A DNA stretch of 64,000 bases from Petaurus breviceps papuanus (lineage: Eukaryota > Chordata > Mammalia > Diprotodontia > Petauridae). Of the stretch, positions 63,915 to 64,000 are shown piece by piece; the stretch's first letter is position 1; the number at the start of each line of letters is the position of its first letter. The notes under the pieces were generated by a model. The model did not search any database. It was not told where the DNA came from and saw nothing but the letters and a program-made list of their open reading frames with translations. The stretch is from NCBI GenBank assembly GCA_028583685.1, contig JAMXIF010001210.1:11081468-11145467 (forward strand), read 5' to 3'. The position numbers were made by a program, and so were the translations under genes.

Positions 63915-64000
63915 TTATCGCTAACATTTACATAGCATTGGCTATCTATCAGGCACTGTGCTACATGCTTTACAATTTTTATTTTATCTTATCCTTATAA
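63915..64000 (-). repeat. MIR/L2-type 3' end, cut by the window edge
   Basis: CTAACATTTACATAGCATTG, TATCAGGCACTGTGCTACAT and GCTTTACAATTTTTATTTTA, then CTTATAA at the end of the window. Confidence 0.65.

Overview
This window looks like non-coding nuclear DNA from a marsupial. The evidence is the interspersed repeats. There are many copies of two tRNA-derived SINEs whose 5' heads read GGGGCAGCTAGGTGG (called family A here) or GGGGCGGCCAGGTGG (family B). There are tRNA-derived SINEs with an RTE/BovB-like 3' tail (GTCGGACACGACTGAA type), ORF1-only HAL1 retroposons, L1 copies of marsupial type, and a dense background of MIR, L2, CR1/L3 and hAT remnants. I cannot name the species. I found no convincing intact host gene, no tRNA or rRNA gene and no CpG island. 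At most the window holds one doubtful coding exon (about 11.1 kb, minus strand) and one retroposed pseudogene (about 47.5-48.1 kb, minus strand). It is probably intronic or intergenic.

Layout. 0-10 kb: old MIR, L2 and hAT repeats, plus a triple nest (L1 3' UTR, then HAL1 3' end, then SINE) at 2.0-2.7 kb. 10-21.9 kb: partly unique sequence with SINE insertions, several having perfect target-site duplications (TSDs), including a SINE-B dimer at 18.9-19.3 kb. 21.9-24.8 kb: a complete HAL1 with an 11-bp TSD. 25.9-30.8 kb: an internally deleted L1 on the minus strand, split by a second full-length HAL1 that itself carries two SINEs and a small HAL1 fragment. 31-44 kb: L2 and L1 fragments, a solo LTR fossil near 33.1-33.6 kb, and TTCC arrays, one of which contains a 10-N assembly gap. 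44-55 kb: a SINE/RTE chimera, a palindromic hAT MITE, the retroposed pseudogene and a large GATA/GACA array. 55.5-57.4 kb: an element whose 5' half is HAL1-type and whose 3' end is L1 ORF2/3' UTR. 57-64 kb: an RTE-SINE dimer, more L2, and a 61.2-61.5 kb inverted repeat.

How the parts relate. L1 supplies the retrotransposition machinery. HAL1 (ORF1 only) and the A-tailed SINEs depend on it in trans, while the RTE-tailed SINEs depend on an RTE LINE. The nests give a relative clock: L2/MIR/hAT are oldest, then L1, then HAL1, then SINE A and B. LINEs are about three times more often on the minus strand than on the plus strand in my count. That is what one expects in an intron of a gene transcribed on the plus strand, but it is only an inference. 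I did not find a previously undescribed biological system. The most notable observations are the two HAL1 copies sharing the same ORF1 stop, the internally deleted or chimeric L1/HAL1 elements, the SINE dimers and the SINE-containing inverted repeat.
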